In this document: piece by piece, positions 11,346 to 24,220 of the stretch
Position numbering within the stretch: position 1 is the stretch's first letter
Layout of the letters: every line of letters starts with the position of its first letter
Assembly: GCF_029168945.1 (NCBI RefSeq)
Contig: NW_026870038.1
Location: forward strand, 496,001-560,000
DNA from: Cannabis sativa
Taxonomy: Eukaryota > Streptophyta > Magnoliopsida > Rosales > Cannabaceae
Reading direction: 5' to 3'
DNA length: 64,000 bases
Position numbers and translations under genes: made by a program
The notes under the pieces: model-generated
Database searches by the model: none
The model's input: only the letters and a program-made list of their open reading frames with translations
What the model was told of the DNA's origin: nothing

Positions 11346-13129
11346 TGGTACAAATTGTTGAATTTTCTATCACTTGTTTTCTTTCTTATGGGAGTTAGTG
11401 AACAGCAAAACAAAAATGATAACAATGACAAAATTGGGTTCCATTCAAATATGACAGATCAGTCATTTTCTGAACCTTTTAGCTAAGAAGACAGATAGAA
11501 TCATAGAATAAAATCAGGCTTTGATTCAAAGAAAAGTTTCCATAATGGGGGCCAGGTTGTTAACTGTTAAGTCACTCAAAAACACTTATAAATTGAATAA
11601 GGAAGGTAAGTGTGGTGAGTGAGTGAGTGAGTGAGCTTGTTTGCCAAAACATTATGAAATCTAATGATGTTGTTTCCAAAACATCAAGCCATTTATGTCA
11701 TCATAGACTTTACTTAATATGATTGAAGAGAGCACCACCAAAATGGTCAAAATGAACACTTTAGTAACTGTTAAAGTCAACAATAAAATTACACTTTTGC
11801 TTTGAATAAAAATAACAATAATGGCTCCAAAGATAGATTTTTGTATTTTGGAGTTGTAAAAAACAAGATCATCTCCTACCAACCCAATTTGGGCCATTTT
11901 GGGGTTTTTCAAACAAAGTAGTGTACATGGGCCTAATAGTGCTAATTATGCTACTACAAATGAATTTTCCTTATTGGGCTCTTAGGTTTTGTTGATGGGC
12001 CTAAATGGGGCCTTTTTTATAAAAGAAAAAAACTTTACATTTATACCATTTTCTTAGCACAATACTTGCAAATAACACAAGCTTGTCAAAATCTGCAGTC
12101 ATTTTGCATATTTTTTATTTTCATAATTCTTTACAAAAATAGCATTTCCAACACACTCGATAATTTATTAAATTTACTTGACACCCTTTGTCAAAAAATT
12201 AATAAATAAAAATTTACTTGACTCCCCAAATAGAATACTAGAGATAAAATTACTATAAAAAAATTGCAAAACAACAAATAAAAATATCTTTTTTCCCAAT
12301 GACCTTTTCATTTTATATATTTGTATATTTATATTATTGATGAAATGATTGGGAAAAAGTGTGAGGTAATAAACTTAAACTTAATAAGAGAGAAGAAGAA
12401 GTGGAAGAAAAGAAAAATCACATGTGAAGAAACTCAATAAAGGTTTCAATAGTCAATAGTTTCAATCAACAAAGACAAAAGTTGTGGGGTTTTCTTTCTT
12501 ATGACAGATGGAATACACCTAAGTCCGTACATGAACCTCTTTTTTTTTATTTTTAATTATTTTTTTTCATACCAATAATGTCTTCAAAAATAGAAATAAC
12601 AAATAAAATAATTATTCATTAATATGTATAGTAGAGTAGGCAAAAAAAATATATAGAATTGGTAAAAAGATAAAACAAGATTGAAAAGATAAACCTTCCC
12701 TTTCCCTTTTTTATTTATTTATTTAGTTTTCTAATTTAAATTGGGAAAAAGAATTGAGATGGGGACCATATGTAAGTAGTAAGTATGTGGTGTGGTTCCT
12801 TAGAGATAAGGAGCCCATCCCTAAAGAGATGCTTTTGCAGAAGATATATATGTATATAAGTAATGGTATTTTTATTTATAATATTTACTTAAATATTACA
12901 CAAAATAACATGATAATATCTTTAAACCAATCATATTTATTTATATGAGATTTACATTTCCAAAAAATAGTCTTACATTATTGTGTGTCATCCTATAATT
13001 TTACATATCCACAACAAATATCTTATTTTTAATCATAATAAAATATATAATTAAAAATAAAAAAATTATAATTAATTATAAATTACCATTCATATATTAT
13101 GATTAAAAAATTTATGGCTAAAAATATTA

Positions 13130-13290
13130 ATTACAAAAATTATAATACTTGTTGTGACTAAAAATAAATTAGTAAAAACTTATATCTAAATACTATGTTT
13201 AGTTACAAGTAACTTTTTTATTGTGACTAAAAGTCAAATTTAGTCACAAAAATAAAAATTGTCACTAAAAGTGGTCTTTTTTATATAGTG
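13130..13290. mobile_element. CACTA-like transposon end (fragment)
   Basis: Read on the minus strand from 13290, the sequence starts CACTATATAAAAAAGACCAC and continues with repeated variants of TTTTAGTCAC/TTGTGACTAAA. A CACTA terminus followed by subterminal repeats is the signature of En/Spm-type (CMC) elements. The opposite end was not found, so this is a truncated copy or one end of a very diverged MITE. Confidence 0.5.
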
Positions 13291-13440
13291 ATTGCCTAAG
13301 AGCATTTCTAGTAGAGCACACATAAAGAAAAATACTACTTTAATAATGTTCTAAAATATGTACTAAATTAAACACTTGCTAAAAGTTATATTAAATTTGA
13401 CACAAGATATAGTATTTTTTGAAAGGAAATGGCAACTTTA

Positions 13441-13650
13441 TTAACATAAAGCATCAACTATTACAATAGATAAAACTTCAGTCGGAGCATTACTCTCAGT
13501 GAAAATACAATTTGGATAAAAACAAGAGCTACGAGCAAGACAAACATCAACTTTATTTACAGAACGTTTGACAAAATGAACCTCAACAGATTTCAAAGAG
13601 GTCAAGAGGATCTTGCACTCATAAACTAATAAACCAAAAGGAGAAGGCAT
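13441..13650 (-). pseudogene. RNase H-like (RVT_3) fragment of a LINE
   Basis: A 69-aa minus-strand frame contains VHFVKRSVNKVDVCLARSSC, which matches the common 'F-V-x-R-S-x-N-x-V-A-H-x-L-A-R' ending of plant non-LTR retrotransposon RNase H domains. The His that normally follows is replaced here and nothing upstream of the domain is preserved, so this is a short dead fragment. Confidence 0.5.
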
Positions 13651-13877
13651 GGTACCACATTTTATGCAAGAATTAACGTTGTGTTAAATTTAGCCCACAC
13701 TAAATATTAATTTTTTATTTACTATAATACTACTAATTATTATAATTAATTGAATTTTACAAAATTTTACTTTCTTTATTTACAATATTAGTATTATTTA
13801 AACAATAAAAAAAATTATATATTCTCAATAAAATATTCAATGACCACCAACATAATTAATTATTTTTAGGGGTTATT

Positions 13878-14150
13878 TTACAAATATACAAAAATAATAA
13901 AAAAAATTACAAAAATACGGTTGTACAGACTTTTAAATATTTTTTACAGTTTTTATAATTTTATAGAAAATACGGTCTTTTGATGTATTTTTATATTGTA
14001 CTCTTGTTAATTTGTTGTTGATTTTTTGTTATTTGTATGTCATTTTTTGTTATTGTTTTAATAATATTTTTCAATTACTTTTGCGCAGTTTCTTGTTGTT
14101 TTCGTGTTATTTTTATAAAATGTCATAAAAAATATTAAAAAAAAAATTAA
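13878..14150. repeat. Dispersed repeat, copy shared with 46.7-47.0 kb
   Basis: The order AAAATACGG...TAGAAAATACGGTCTTTT...TTGTACTCTTGTTAATTTGTTGTT...GTTATTTGTATG...TTCTTGTTGTTTTCGTGTT is found here and again in direct orientation at about 46690-47000. The two copies differ by many substitutions and indels. No ends, ORF or inverted repeats were recognised, so the class is unknown. Confidence 0.6.
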
Positions 14151-14654
14151 ACATAAAAATGTAAAATTCTTTCTAGAAACAATATTTTATGTGATGATTC
14201 TTATTTTTTACTTATCTTACATCTTATATATTAGAACACAATTATAAATAGTATATCAAATATAATGCAAACTAATTTTTTATGCCAAAATTCAATACAA
14301 ATTTTAGATCTAGCATTAAAGATGGTTTAAAGGTATCATATTGGGATTGGCTAGTAATATTTCAAAAAAATTATTATTAAATTATATAAGACTTGGTATC
14401 TAATAATATTAATAATATATGTATACTTTAATATTTTTCTATAGACAAATGCATATATCTTCTTTTTTTTTATTAATTTAATATTGAGTCTTATATATAT
14501 TTTAATTTAATAATTATTATAAAAATTCACAATCACTTAGAAAACGTTATGGTAATATATTGTTATTTGTATAATTAAATATTTTTAATTTATAATAAAA
14601 TTATAATAACTACTATTAAATATCATCACTCAAGATAATATTAAACACCACTCA

Positions 14655-14687
<33 letters not shown>

Positions 14688-15455
14688 TTATATTAGAGTG
14701 GGGTGTTTCCTTGGCGGTGGTAGCTTGAATATCACTAATAATTAAAAACAATAAAAGAAAAGAAAAAGGAATGGGCATGTTCTTATTTTATTCCATTGTT
14801 TCTTTGTTGGAGACAAGTCTATATCTTTCCAAATTTTCAAAAATACCTTTCATTACATAACATAAATAACCAAAACAATGAATGAACCTTTCTAATTTGT
14901 CAGCCTAATTAATTATCTCACTAATGTTTATTAAATATTTAGTAGTGATAGATATGAGATCAATGAGATTCAAATTAAGTTGAATTTTGTTGTGACATGA
15001 CATATTTATATATCATAGTGTTTAAAAGTCAAATGGGTCCATTTTTTATTCATTAATAGTAAAAATCACCAACTATGTTCCTTGTAGTTGGAGCAAAAAG
15101 ATAATATGGAGAAAGAAATAACAAGATTTATTAGATTTTTTTTTCTTATTTTTTGGTTGGGAAAACTAAAACAAAGTAGTAGAAGAAGAAAAAGTGAAAG
15201 TACCAAACCAAGTTGATAAAAATTAAAAAAGATTAATTGGTGAACTCAAAAGGGTAGAATGGTAATAACACATGAAATGTGATGTTGTCATTTTGTATTT
15301 TGATAGAGACAATACATTTAAGTTTGACAGCTAAATGTCGTAACCCTTTTGGTCTCTAAAAATGCTGTATTCCACTTTGCCCTAAGCTGCCACCTCATCA
15401 CACCACCAATTACACTTTCAACATTTTTTTTTTAATTTTTTTTTTAAAAATATAT

Positions 15456-17335
15456 TGTTGGGTTTTATGCCTTAAATAAAACTCATTTCAATATAATCAG
15501 ATTTACTTATTAATATACATCAGAAATAACATTTAATGTTGCATGGTTCACATGATTTATTTCATGATTATATGTACATAATGTATGAATTCATCTGAAA
15601 CCCTTTTCACATACTTGATCCTGTTTAATGTGTTGTCAACACATTAGAAAGTAAACATGACTATGTGAATAAAGTTTCCTAGATTTATCAAACACAGGGT
15701 TTTACTGATATGATAATCTACAACAGAGTTTACTTGCATTTGGAGAAATGCTATGTTCTTTCCAGAGCATTAGTTAAAGTAAAGCTCAGGTTGGATGCAT
15801 GGATTATGCATCAGAAGGGACCGATATTGAACTTTGACTTAGATTTATTAAACTTACTGTAATATCTATTCAAGTCAATATCGCCTAGTTGATCCTAGAT
15901 CAAATGATCTTAATCCTGTTATGATTAGGCTTAATCTCAAGAGGCTATTCGTGTTCTTTGATTTGTTAGTTACTTTTGGGTCAGGGTGATACGTACATTT
16001 TGGGAACACGGTAGTGCAATTGAGTGGGAGCGCTATCATAAACATGGAATCTATAGCTTCTATCTGGCGAATAGTAAGTAAAGGATGATCTCCTTCGAGC
16101 TTGACCAAACAAAAATAAATGGTGGAGATCTCATTTCACATAAGCTGAAATATCATTTATACGAGGTTAAGTGTTTTAAGGATTAAATACATTGTAGGGT
16201 GTAACGGTAATCTAATCCCTTTACAGTGTAGATCATTCATATAGAGGATCATTGATCAAATTAGGATTATAACAATGGATAACTAATGATGTGTCTATAT
16301 GGTGGAACATATAGAGCATTCTATATACTGAGAGTGCAATTCTAAGTTCTATGTGTGGATTCAACGAAGAATTAATAAGTCAGTGAATTTAGATTATAAA
16401 TTATTGATCTGCTTATTGGAAGCTCGATTATATAGACCCATGGTCCCCCCACTAGTTGAGATAATATTGCTTGTAAGACTCATATAATTGGTTTTGATTA
16501 ATCAATTATAATTCTCAAATTAGACTATGTCTATTTGTGAATTTTTCACTAAGTAAGGGCAAAATTGTAAAGAAAGAGTTTTAGGGGCATATTTGTTAAT
16601 TATGATACTTTGTATGGTTCAATTAATAAATATGGTAAATGAAAATATTATTTAATAATTATTTATAGTTATTAAATAATTAGAATTGGCATTTAAATGG
16701 TTGAATTAGAAAATTGGCGTTTTTGAGAAAATCAGATGTAGAATTGAGAAAATTGCAAAATCCAAGTAAGGCCCATTACACTACATGGCCGGCCACTTGG
16801 AATGATTTTTCAAACTGATATTTTCATTATTTTAATGCCAAATAATTCAAACCTAACCCTAGTGGAATGCTATAAATAGATAGTGAAGGCTTCAGGAAAT
16901 TTACACTAAATTTTCTATTTTTCATTCAGAAAAAATTGAGCCTCTCTCTCTCCCTATCTTTGGCCGAGCACTCCCTCTCTCTCTTCTTCCTAAAGATTTC
17001 GAAATTCTTAGTGTTAGAGTAGTGCCCACACACAGAAAGTGATACCTCAATCATAGTGAGGAAGATCGTGAAGAAAGACTTTCAGCAAGAAGGAGTTTCA
17101 GCACTAAAGAATCAGAGAAAGAGATCCAGGTTCAGATATTGAAAATGCTCTGCTACAGAAAGAAAACAAGGGCTAGATATCTGAACGGAAGGAGTCATTT
17201 AATTCCGCTGCACCCAATGTAAGGTTTTCTAAACTTTATATGTGTTTATTTCATCGTTTTAGAAAGTTCATATTTAGGGTGTTAATCAACATACTTGTGA
17301 GTAGATCTAAGATCCTGGTAAAATAATTTCCAACA
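15456..17335 (+). repeat. 5' LTR of the 7.3-kb Copia element
   Basis: An 1,880-base LTR beginning TGTTGGG and ending CCAACA. A TATA box (GCTATAAATAGATAGTG) sits at about 16868-16885 and a pyrimidine-rich leader with several CTCTCT runs follows, consistent with the U3/R border. The motif TGGCCGGCCAC lies upstream at about 16786 and is shared with the 3' LTR. Confidence 0.85.
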
Positions 17336-20300
17336 TATATTACCATCAAGTTTCTAAGGATTTCCATAATTTTGAACCAACATAAAATGAGAATAATTTT
17401 TCAGAATTTATTTTATTTTATTTTAGAGTATTTTCAAAAATTGTATTTTTTATATACAATAATTTTCGAAATGCAATATCTATTTATAGAAAATTAAATT
17501 TAAATTGTAAATTAATTTAAATTAATTTTGATACAACTTAAATTGAATAATTTTCTAAATATTTATTGGAAATTATTACTAAGATGGAATATAATTCATT
17601 TTATTTTCATATCCATCAATGTATAAATTTATAAATATTAAGTTAAAATTTATATTTATAATTTTATTTTAAATTAAAAATTTTAATCAAATAAATATAT
17701 TTTAAAATAAATATTAGAAGAAAATACATTTTTTTAAAAAATAATGAGCTTTATTATTATTAGGACATTCGATCTCCATTGTTGGTTCTACATAGTTATT
17801 GTTTTAGTGAGTAATCCTCCCTAATGGAGGAACGTTCATTAGTAATTTAACACCGTAGAATCTCGAAAGATAAGTACTTTTTTGTAAGTATTTATTTTAG
17901 TATGGATCACCCTAATGGTGGCGACTTTTAATAAGGCTTACAAAAGTATGAAACAATGGTGGAAGCTCATAAGATAGAATGGCCTTGACTCTCACCTAAA
18001 CGGGACAACGCTGAATTCTGATCTTGATCGAATAAAAGGTTGCTAGAATGCTTATCATTTTAGATGAGTTGAAAACTCTATTCAATGGATGGTATCTTTG
18101 ACTCTCGCCTAAACGGGACGCTGATATCAGGTTGTTGAAGACCTTGGAGATTATTTAGGATTGTATGTTTTAGTGTTTTCGCTTGTCATTCCTACTTGTT
18201 GTATGTTTAATAATTTCTGAATTGTGTGTGAATTTATATTGAACCATGTTTTCTGTTATTACTTGTAGTTTAAATTTTGAATCTTCATTGTTGGTCTAAC
18301 TTGGCTTGTTGTTTTAATGGGACAAATCCCTAATGGATTGTCATCCATTAGACAAACATAATAGTGTTAGATCTCGATAGATAAATATTGTAAATGCAAC
18401 ATCTAGTTGTTCATCAATAGGTGACACCTTAGACAAGTATTTACAATATGAAACAAGAAAGTTATAAATGTAAGAATAACTTTGACTCTCGCTAATCGGG
18501 ACATCGTTGGATTCTTATTTTAAATTCAAAATTATCATTTATTCCTCTTAGCTTATTCATTTCGCATTAGCTTAAATAATATATCATTGGATGAATGGTT
18601 TATAAATCATACAATGTCATTCTATTTTCTCTTAAGAAATTGAATAACACATATGATTATATTCCTGACATTCTATCTCGAAATGATATAAATCCTCAAT
18701 CTTATAAATCTCCTACTTATATATGTTTACTTTAGGCAAATCAGACTTAGAGTTAGATTAGTAGTGGTAGTCCAAGAAAGAAGAATTACTCATGTATATT
18801 TGGTATAAATTTAAGTCTTTGATTTTGAATTTTAGATTCCAAATAAAGATTTTATATTTCTATTTCCAGAATACAATACAGTTACACTTTCACAAGTGTT
18901 TAATAACTATTTTCTATCAATGGATTCAAACTGTATCTTGTTCATAGTGGTTTTGACAAGATCATTCTCTGCAAAGAGTCAATATGCCTATATCCACTGA
19001 AAGTATAATCATCTCATTCGCAGATGGATGTACTTTCAGGGGTGGATATGAGTTTTCGTTATATTCTTAAGAAGATCACTCTAGACTTTACCTTATGCAA
19101 CAGAAATTTAAAATGTTTGAAAATTTTTATGAATTTCTAGCAATGGTAAAAAAAACAATTAAGGTAAGTGGTTAAAGATCTTGCAAACTGATAGGGGTGG
19201 AGAAATATTTGGTACATATGCAGTTCAAAGATCATTAAGTTGATTTTTTGAATTATATCCAAACTTACCTCCCCAGAAATTCGATTTGCATATTGATGAT
19301 TAGTTACTAGTCGTTGCCTAAGTCCTTCTAAGGAAATACCCTAGTGAAAGGAAAATTTCAGAATGATGGAATGGTTGTATACTTAGTGTAAACCATTACT
19401 AGATTCATGGATGACCTAATCGTAATCTTAAGAAAAACTAGAAATGTTAACCAAGGTTTGCATGTTTGTTAGCTATTCTAAGTGATTAGGGGTGGACCAT
19501 CCCATAGTCATTAGATAAGAAAGTGTTTGTTTCAACAAAAACTACTTTTCTAAGAAAATGACTAAGTCTGAAAACAAAGTAGCAAATAAAGGAGATATTT
19601 TTTTTCTTGATTCCATAAGTGTTCTATCATCTTATTCTATATAAGATGATCCCACTGCCTCTGTTGTCTAAACACAACCGAAGAGGTCAATACCATTTAT
19701 GTTCTTAGACAAAATTCACGGTACCTTGTCGTAGTGGGAAGGTTTCAAGGAACTCACCCTGTTATGACTTGGGAGACACTTGTGATTAAAATCCATTGTT
19801 AGTTTAAACAAGTAATGCATTGTCAGAATAAGAAACTAAGAAGAAAAGCCAAGAAAACTATGGTTAAAACCATTCATGAGGAACAACCAAAAGTTTTCTA
19901 TTACAAGGACAAGAAAGGAATTTTTGAAAATAAGTCTATTCAATGGACTTAACAAAAGTTCATGTTCCTAGTATAATAGGTTTGAGTTTATCTAAACCTA
20001 TGGCTTGTGGTATGCCTGGTAATTTACTTACTCTAATGCAAGCAACTTACTTTAGTAAGATGCTGAAGCATTTTCTTTTCTAGTGGCTAAATCTATAGAA
20101 GCTTTTCGACTTTTACATATAGATTTTATTTATCTAAGGAAAAGTCTCAACTATTCCAAAAAAGATAAAGCCATGAAAAAAAATTCTTGAATCAACAGTG
20201 AGAGGTCTCAGATATGCTTTAGTATGCCTTAGACCAGACACCTGCTGTTGAGTGGGAGTAATGAGTAGGTATCAGATTAATCCAGGAAAAGAACATTGGA

Positions 20301-20868
20301 AGACAATCAAGTAAATCTTAAGATTAAGAAGAGGAATTATATGTTAGTCGATAAGGGTGTATTTAATACTCTTAGACCACACCGAATCAGATTTCTAGAC
20401 TTGCCTTAGTGCTAGAAAGTCTACTGATGAGATGGTGATTACTCTGGGGGTGGACTAGTGATTTTGGAGAAGTGTAAAAACCTATCTGAACTCTCTAAGT
20501 CTACTAGAGAAAGACTTAATGTTAAAGTTGCAGGAAAGGTACTTATTCAGTCTAAGGAAAGTTCTATACATTTTTGGCATTGTTCCAACATTTATTAACT
20601 ACTAGTGTTAATTCCTTATTATCGCAAAAGTAGTTGCCAAAAAGTAAATAATCCAGTATCCCTAAAAGAGTAGACATATAGAGAGGAATTTCACAATATC
20701 TAGAATTTTGTGATTAAGGAAATGTAATGGTGGAGAAAAGGTTGTGTTGAATACAACATGTCGGATCCTATTACGGAGAGTACACTACATACTACACTTG
20801 ATTTGTATATCAAGGTGTTGAGATTATTTGAAATACACTTTTTTTTTATATTAGTGCAAGTGGGAGTT
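17336..20868 (+). pseudogene. Internal region of the Copia element: leader repeats and dead gag-pol
   Basis: The first 1.2 kb is a non-coding leader holding two diverged copies of one segment (about 17765-18020 and 18285-18510), each ending in a variant of GACTCTCGCCTAAACGGGAC; a further copy of that phrase is at 18100-18119. Pol traces follow: an integrase DRGGE-like phrase near 19175-19200, and a stretch at about 20200-20350 resembling the Copia RT/RNase H junction (GLRYA, RPDTC, SRYQINPGKEHW). Numerous stops and frameshifts interrupt all of it. It cannot make protein. Confidence 0.7.
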
Positions 20869-22752
20869 TGTTGGGTTTTGTGCCCTAAATAAAACTCATT
20901 TCAATATAATCAGATTTACTAATAAAGATCAGAAATCATATTTTATGTTGCATGGTTCACATGATTTATTTCATGATTATATCATGTATAAATTCTATTA
21001 AGTCCAAAACATATGTATTTGTTAATGATTATAGTGTTACCAGCACAGAGGAATATAATCTTGATTATGTGTTCGAAAGTTTAATTCCCTGATTTGTCAG
21101 TTCACTGGATTTAGACTGTCATGGTAATCAGCGATAAGTATGCTTACACCTTGGATAAGTGTTATGTCCTTTCCAGGGCATTGGCAAAGTTTACCAGTAT
21201 CGGATGTATGGAGTATACATCGGAAGGGACCGATATTGGACTTTGATTAGATATGTTAAATTTACCGTAATATCTATTCAATTCAATATCACCTAGTTGA
21301 TCTTAGATCAAATGATCTTAATCCTGATACGATTAGGTTCGATCTCAAGAGTATTATACATGTTCTTTGATTTGTTAGTTAAGCCTACTTTTGGGTCAGG
21401 GTAATACGTACATTTTGGGAACATGATAGTATAATTGAGTGGGAGCGCTAAACATAGATATGGAATCTATAGCTTCTATAGGTATTTAGAAGTGAAACGA
21501 TGATTTCCTTCGAGCTTGCTAAATAGAGATAAATGATAGAACGTTCATTTTAGTGACTATATCAATTCACTATAATATCATTTATAGGTGGCAAGTGTTT
21601 TAAGGATAAAATACATTGAAAGGGTGTAACGGTAATTTTATCCCTATACAATGTAGATCATCTATAGAGGATCATTGATTATTGGGATTATAACAATAGA
21701 TAATTGATAGCGTATCTATATCGTGGAGCATATAGAGCGTTCTATATGACTGAGAGTGCAATTCCAAGTTCTATGTGTGGATGCAACAAGGAATTAATAA
21801 GTTAGTGGATTTACTTGGTAAATTCTTGATCTGCTTATTGGAAGCTCGGTTATATAGGCCCGTGGTTCCCATACTAGTTGAGACCATGCTGCTTGTAAGA
21901 CTCAGATAATTGATTTTAGTTAATCAATTATAATTCTAAAATTAGACTATGTCTAGTTTATGAATTTTCACTAAGCAAGGGCAAAATTGTGAAGAAAAGA
22001 GATTATAAGTTTTATCTGTTAATTAATAGACTTTGATAAGTCTAATTAATAAATATAGTAAATGACAATATTATTTAATAATTAATTTTTAGTTATTAAA
22101 TAATTGGAATTGACATTTAAGTGGTTAAATTGGAAAATTGGCGTTTTTGAAAAAATGGGATGGAAAAATGACAAAATGGCAAAATTGCAAAGTGGGGCCC
22201 AATAACAATCCATGGCCGGCCACACTTAGTGTAATTTACCATTTATTTTTCTATTATTTTAATGCTAATTAAATCTAACCTAAACCTAGGTGGTTACCTA
22301 TAAATAGATAGTGATGGCTTAAGGGTAAAGATGATGATACATCACATTCCTTCAGTAAAATTTTAAGCCTCCTTCCTATAGCAAAACCGAAACCACATCC
22401 TCTCTTTTCTTCTTCATAATTTCGAACCTTGAGTGATAGAGTGAGTGCCCACACACATCAAGTGGTATCTCAATCATAGTGTGTAAGACTGTGAAGAATC
22501 CAATCAACAAGAAGGAGAATCGGGCTCAAGAAGGAGAGAAAGAGATCCAGGTTCAGATCTTGATAATGCTCTGCTACAGAAAGGAATCAAGGGCTAGAGA
22601 TCTGAACGGAAGGAGTCATTATATTCTGCTGCACCCAATGTAAGGTTTTCTTACACCCTTATGTGTTTATTTCATTGTTGTAGAATTCATATTAGGATGT
22701 TAATGAAACATACTTGTTAGTAAATCTAGATCCTAGTAAAATATTTCTAACA
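20869..22752 (+). repeat. 3' LTR of the 7.3-kb Copia element
   Basis: An 1,884-base LTR matching 15456-17335 along its full length with many substitutions and small indels. It keeps the TATA box (CCTATAAATAGATAGTG at about 22296) and the GGCCGGCCAC motif. Immediately after it, about 22770-23016, lies a stretch ending in ATTTCTAACA that may be the tail of a second, related LTR. Confidence 0.85.
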
Positions 22753-24206
22753 AATATAAGGTCTCGGTCCCCAAGTTCATTACTCATTCTGTGAAATACA
22801 GTAAATCCATCTAAAGAGAGTAGAGAGAGCTTGGAAGCCCGATTACCCACGCTAATCTATTTTCTTTGCAGATCAAAGTTTGTGTGGGATTGAAGCTCAA
22901 AGATTCAATGGCTAGAGGTATTTCGATCTTATAGTTATATTATGTATATGTTTATTTTATTTTGCATTTCATTTACACATTTATATTATCATATTATTCA
23001 TATAAATTTCTAACAGTACACCTCTAGTAACAACTATTATTTTAATGCAACAGTTATATCTGCTGCGAGCCAACTAACATAAAACCACATAATAACTAAT
23101 AATTTCACATATTTAATACAAATAAATATTACAACAATCATGTTTTATCTGTTAAAGTCGCGTACTTGACAATTTCGAGCCCTGATTTTATAATAGTATG
23201 ATATTCTAGTAGCAAAATTATTATTTAACTAACGTGCAACTTAATTGCAACTGAAAATGTTAAATGTGAATGTATATATGTAAGAAACTATTTGTCAGTA
23301 TTTTTTTGTCACTGATCGATAATTACTTGTACCTTAATAGTAATATGTGGAGAAATAACTATGAGCAAAATATTTATGCAACTGTTATGAAACATTAAAA
23401 ATCAAAACAATGTTTCTACGTACGTAACTCTATATACATGTCTCTTCGTGATTTAATATGAACAAATTCACCATTAAAAATTTGGAAAATAATGAAAATA
23501 CACTAGGGTAAATATTTTACTATAGTATTGATGTAATTTACTTAAGTTGGATTGTTTGGGAACTCCAGTTTAACTTTTTGACATCTGCATTTCATGAATT
23601 TGAAAATTAAAGTTAGGATATTAGTTTTATGCGAATTAAACTGAATTTTTGGTTGAATTCTAGTTTCATAGTAGTTTTTCTGTATTTTTTTTTTCGTGAA
23701 TTCGAAACAGCTCCCGTTTTGATTGATTCTGATCGTCTTCTTAGGTGAAGTTACCGGAATTAATGGTGGTTCTCTTTCTATTCGGATTTCATTTCGATTG
23801 TGTTGGGTTGTTGGGTGGTTGCCCGAAGTTTGCGTTAGACGAAGGTTTCAATCCTAAGAAGCATAGATCGTGGGTTGAAGGTGTGTGTAAGTGGTATTTG
23901 TGTAATTTTTTATCTTAATTGTATATTTATTTAGCCAACTGAAAATATTTTTGTAATATTATTATTTTTTTTTAGTTAAAAATGAAAAAAGATCTCATTA
24001 TTTAACAGTAAAAATGTTGCTAAAAATTGTATTTTTAGTATTTTTTTAAAATTTTATTATAATAATAACTAGACTGGTGACCAACCAATGAAAATAGAGC
24101 ATTCAGGCACGTGCATGTAATGCAGGGTAGAATAGTGTACGTAATGTAAACGCACCTAGAGGCGCGTGAGTACATACAATGGAGACATTTCGGTTTAAAT
24201 GTATAC

Positions 24207-24220
24207 GGCCCATGGGCCCA
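24207..24220. promoter_or_regulatory. Palindromic Site II (GGCCCA/TGGGCC) motif pair
   Basis: The sequence GGCCCATGGGCCCA contains overlapping forward and reverse copies of the plant Site II element bound by TCP factors, typical of promoters of housekeeping and ribosomal or mitochondrial genes. Nearby are ACGACGCCGTTTT (about 24258) and GGCACGTGCATG (G-box core CACGTG at about 24108). No gene start is recognised on either side, so the motif is orphaned. Confidence 0.45.

Larger units (their letters stand above)
11346..15450. other. Gene-free AT-rich interval with transposon fragments
   Basis: The upstream region of the receptor kinase followed by repeats. It holds a GAGT microsatellite (about 11613-11634), a CACTA-like element end, a LINE RNase H scrap, a dispersed repeat shared with 46.7 kb, and an (AAT)n microsatellite at 14655-14688 (the last four are described separately or here). 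No protein-coding gene is seen. Confidence 0.6.
15456..22752 (+). mobile_element. Decayed Ty1/Copia LTR retrotransposon, 7.3 kb
   Basis: Two direct LTRs (15456-17335 and 20869-22752) both start TGTTGGGTTTT and end in TTTC-(C/T)-AACA. A purine-rich tract (GCAAGTGGGAGTTT) lies directly before the 3' LTR, fixing the plus-strand orientation. The internal region has no frame over about 60 aa but retains recognisable Copia pol remains, including the integrase phrase LQTDRGGE near 19175 and an RT/RNase H stretch from about 20200. The flanking pentamers are TATAT (15451-15455) and AATAT (22753-22757), a one-mismatch target duplication. LTR divergence is considerable by eye, so the insertion is old. 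No standard tRNA-Met primer site follows the 5' LTR. Confidence 0.85.

Noticed and set aside
23740..23920. GC-richer open stretch (ALDEGFNPKKHRSWVEGVC) as a gene
   Set aside because: No start codon context, no splice partners and no family resemblance; possibly a captured fragment, but not supportable.
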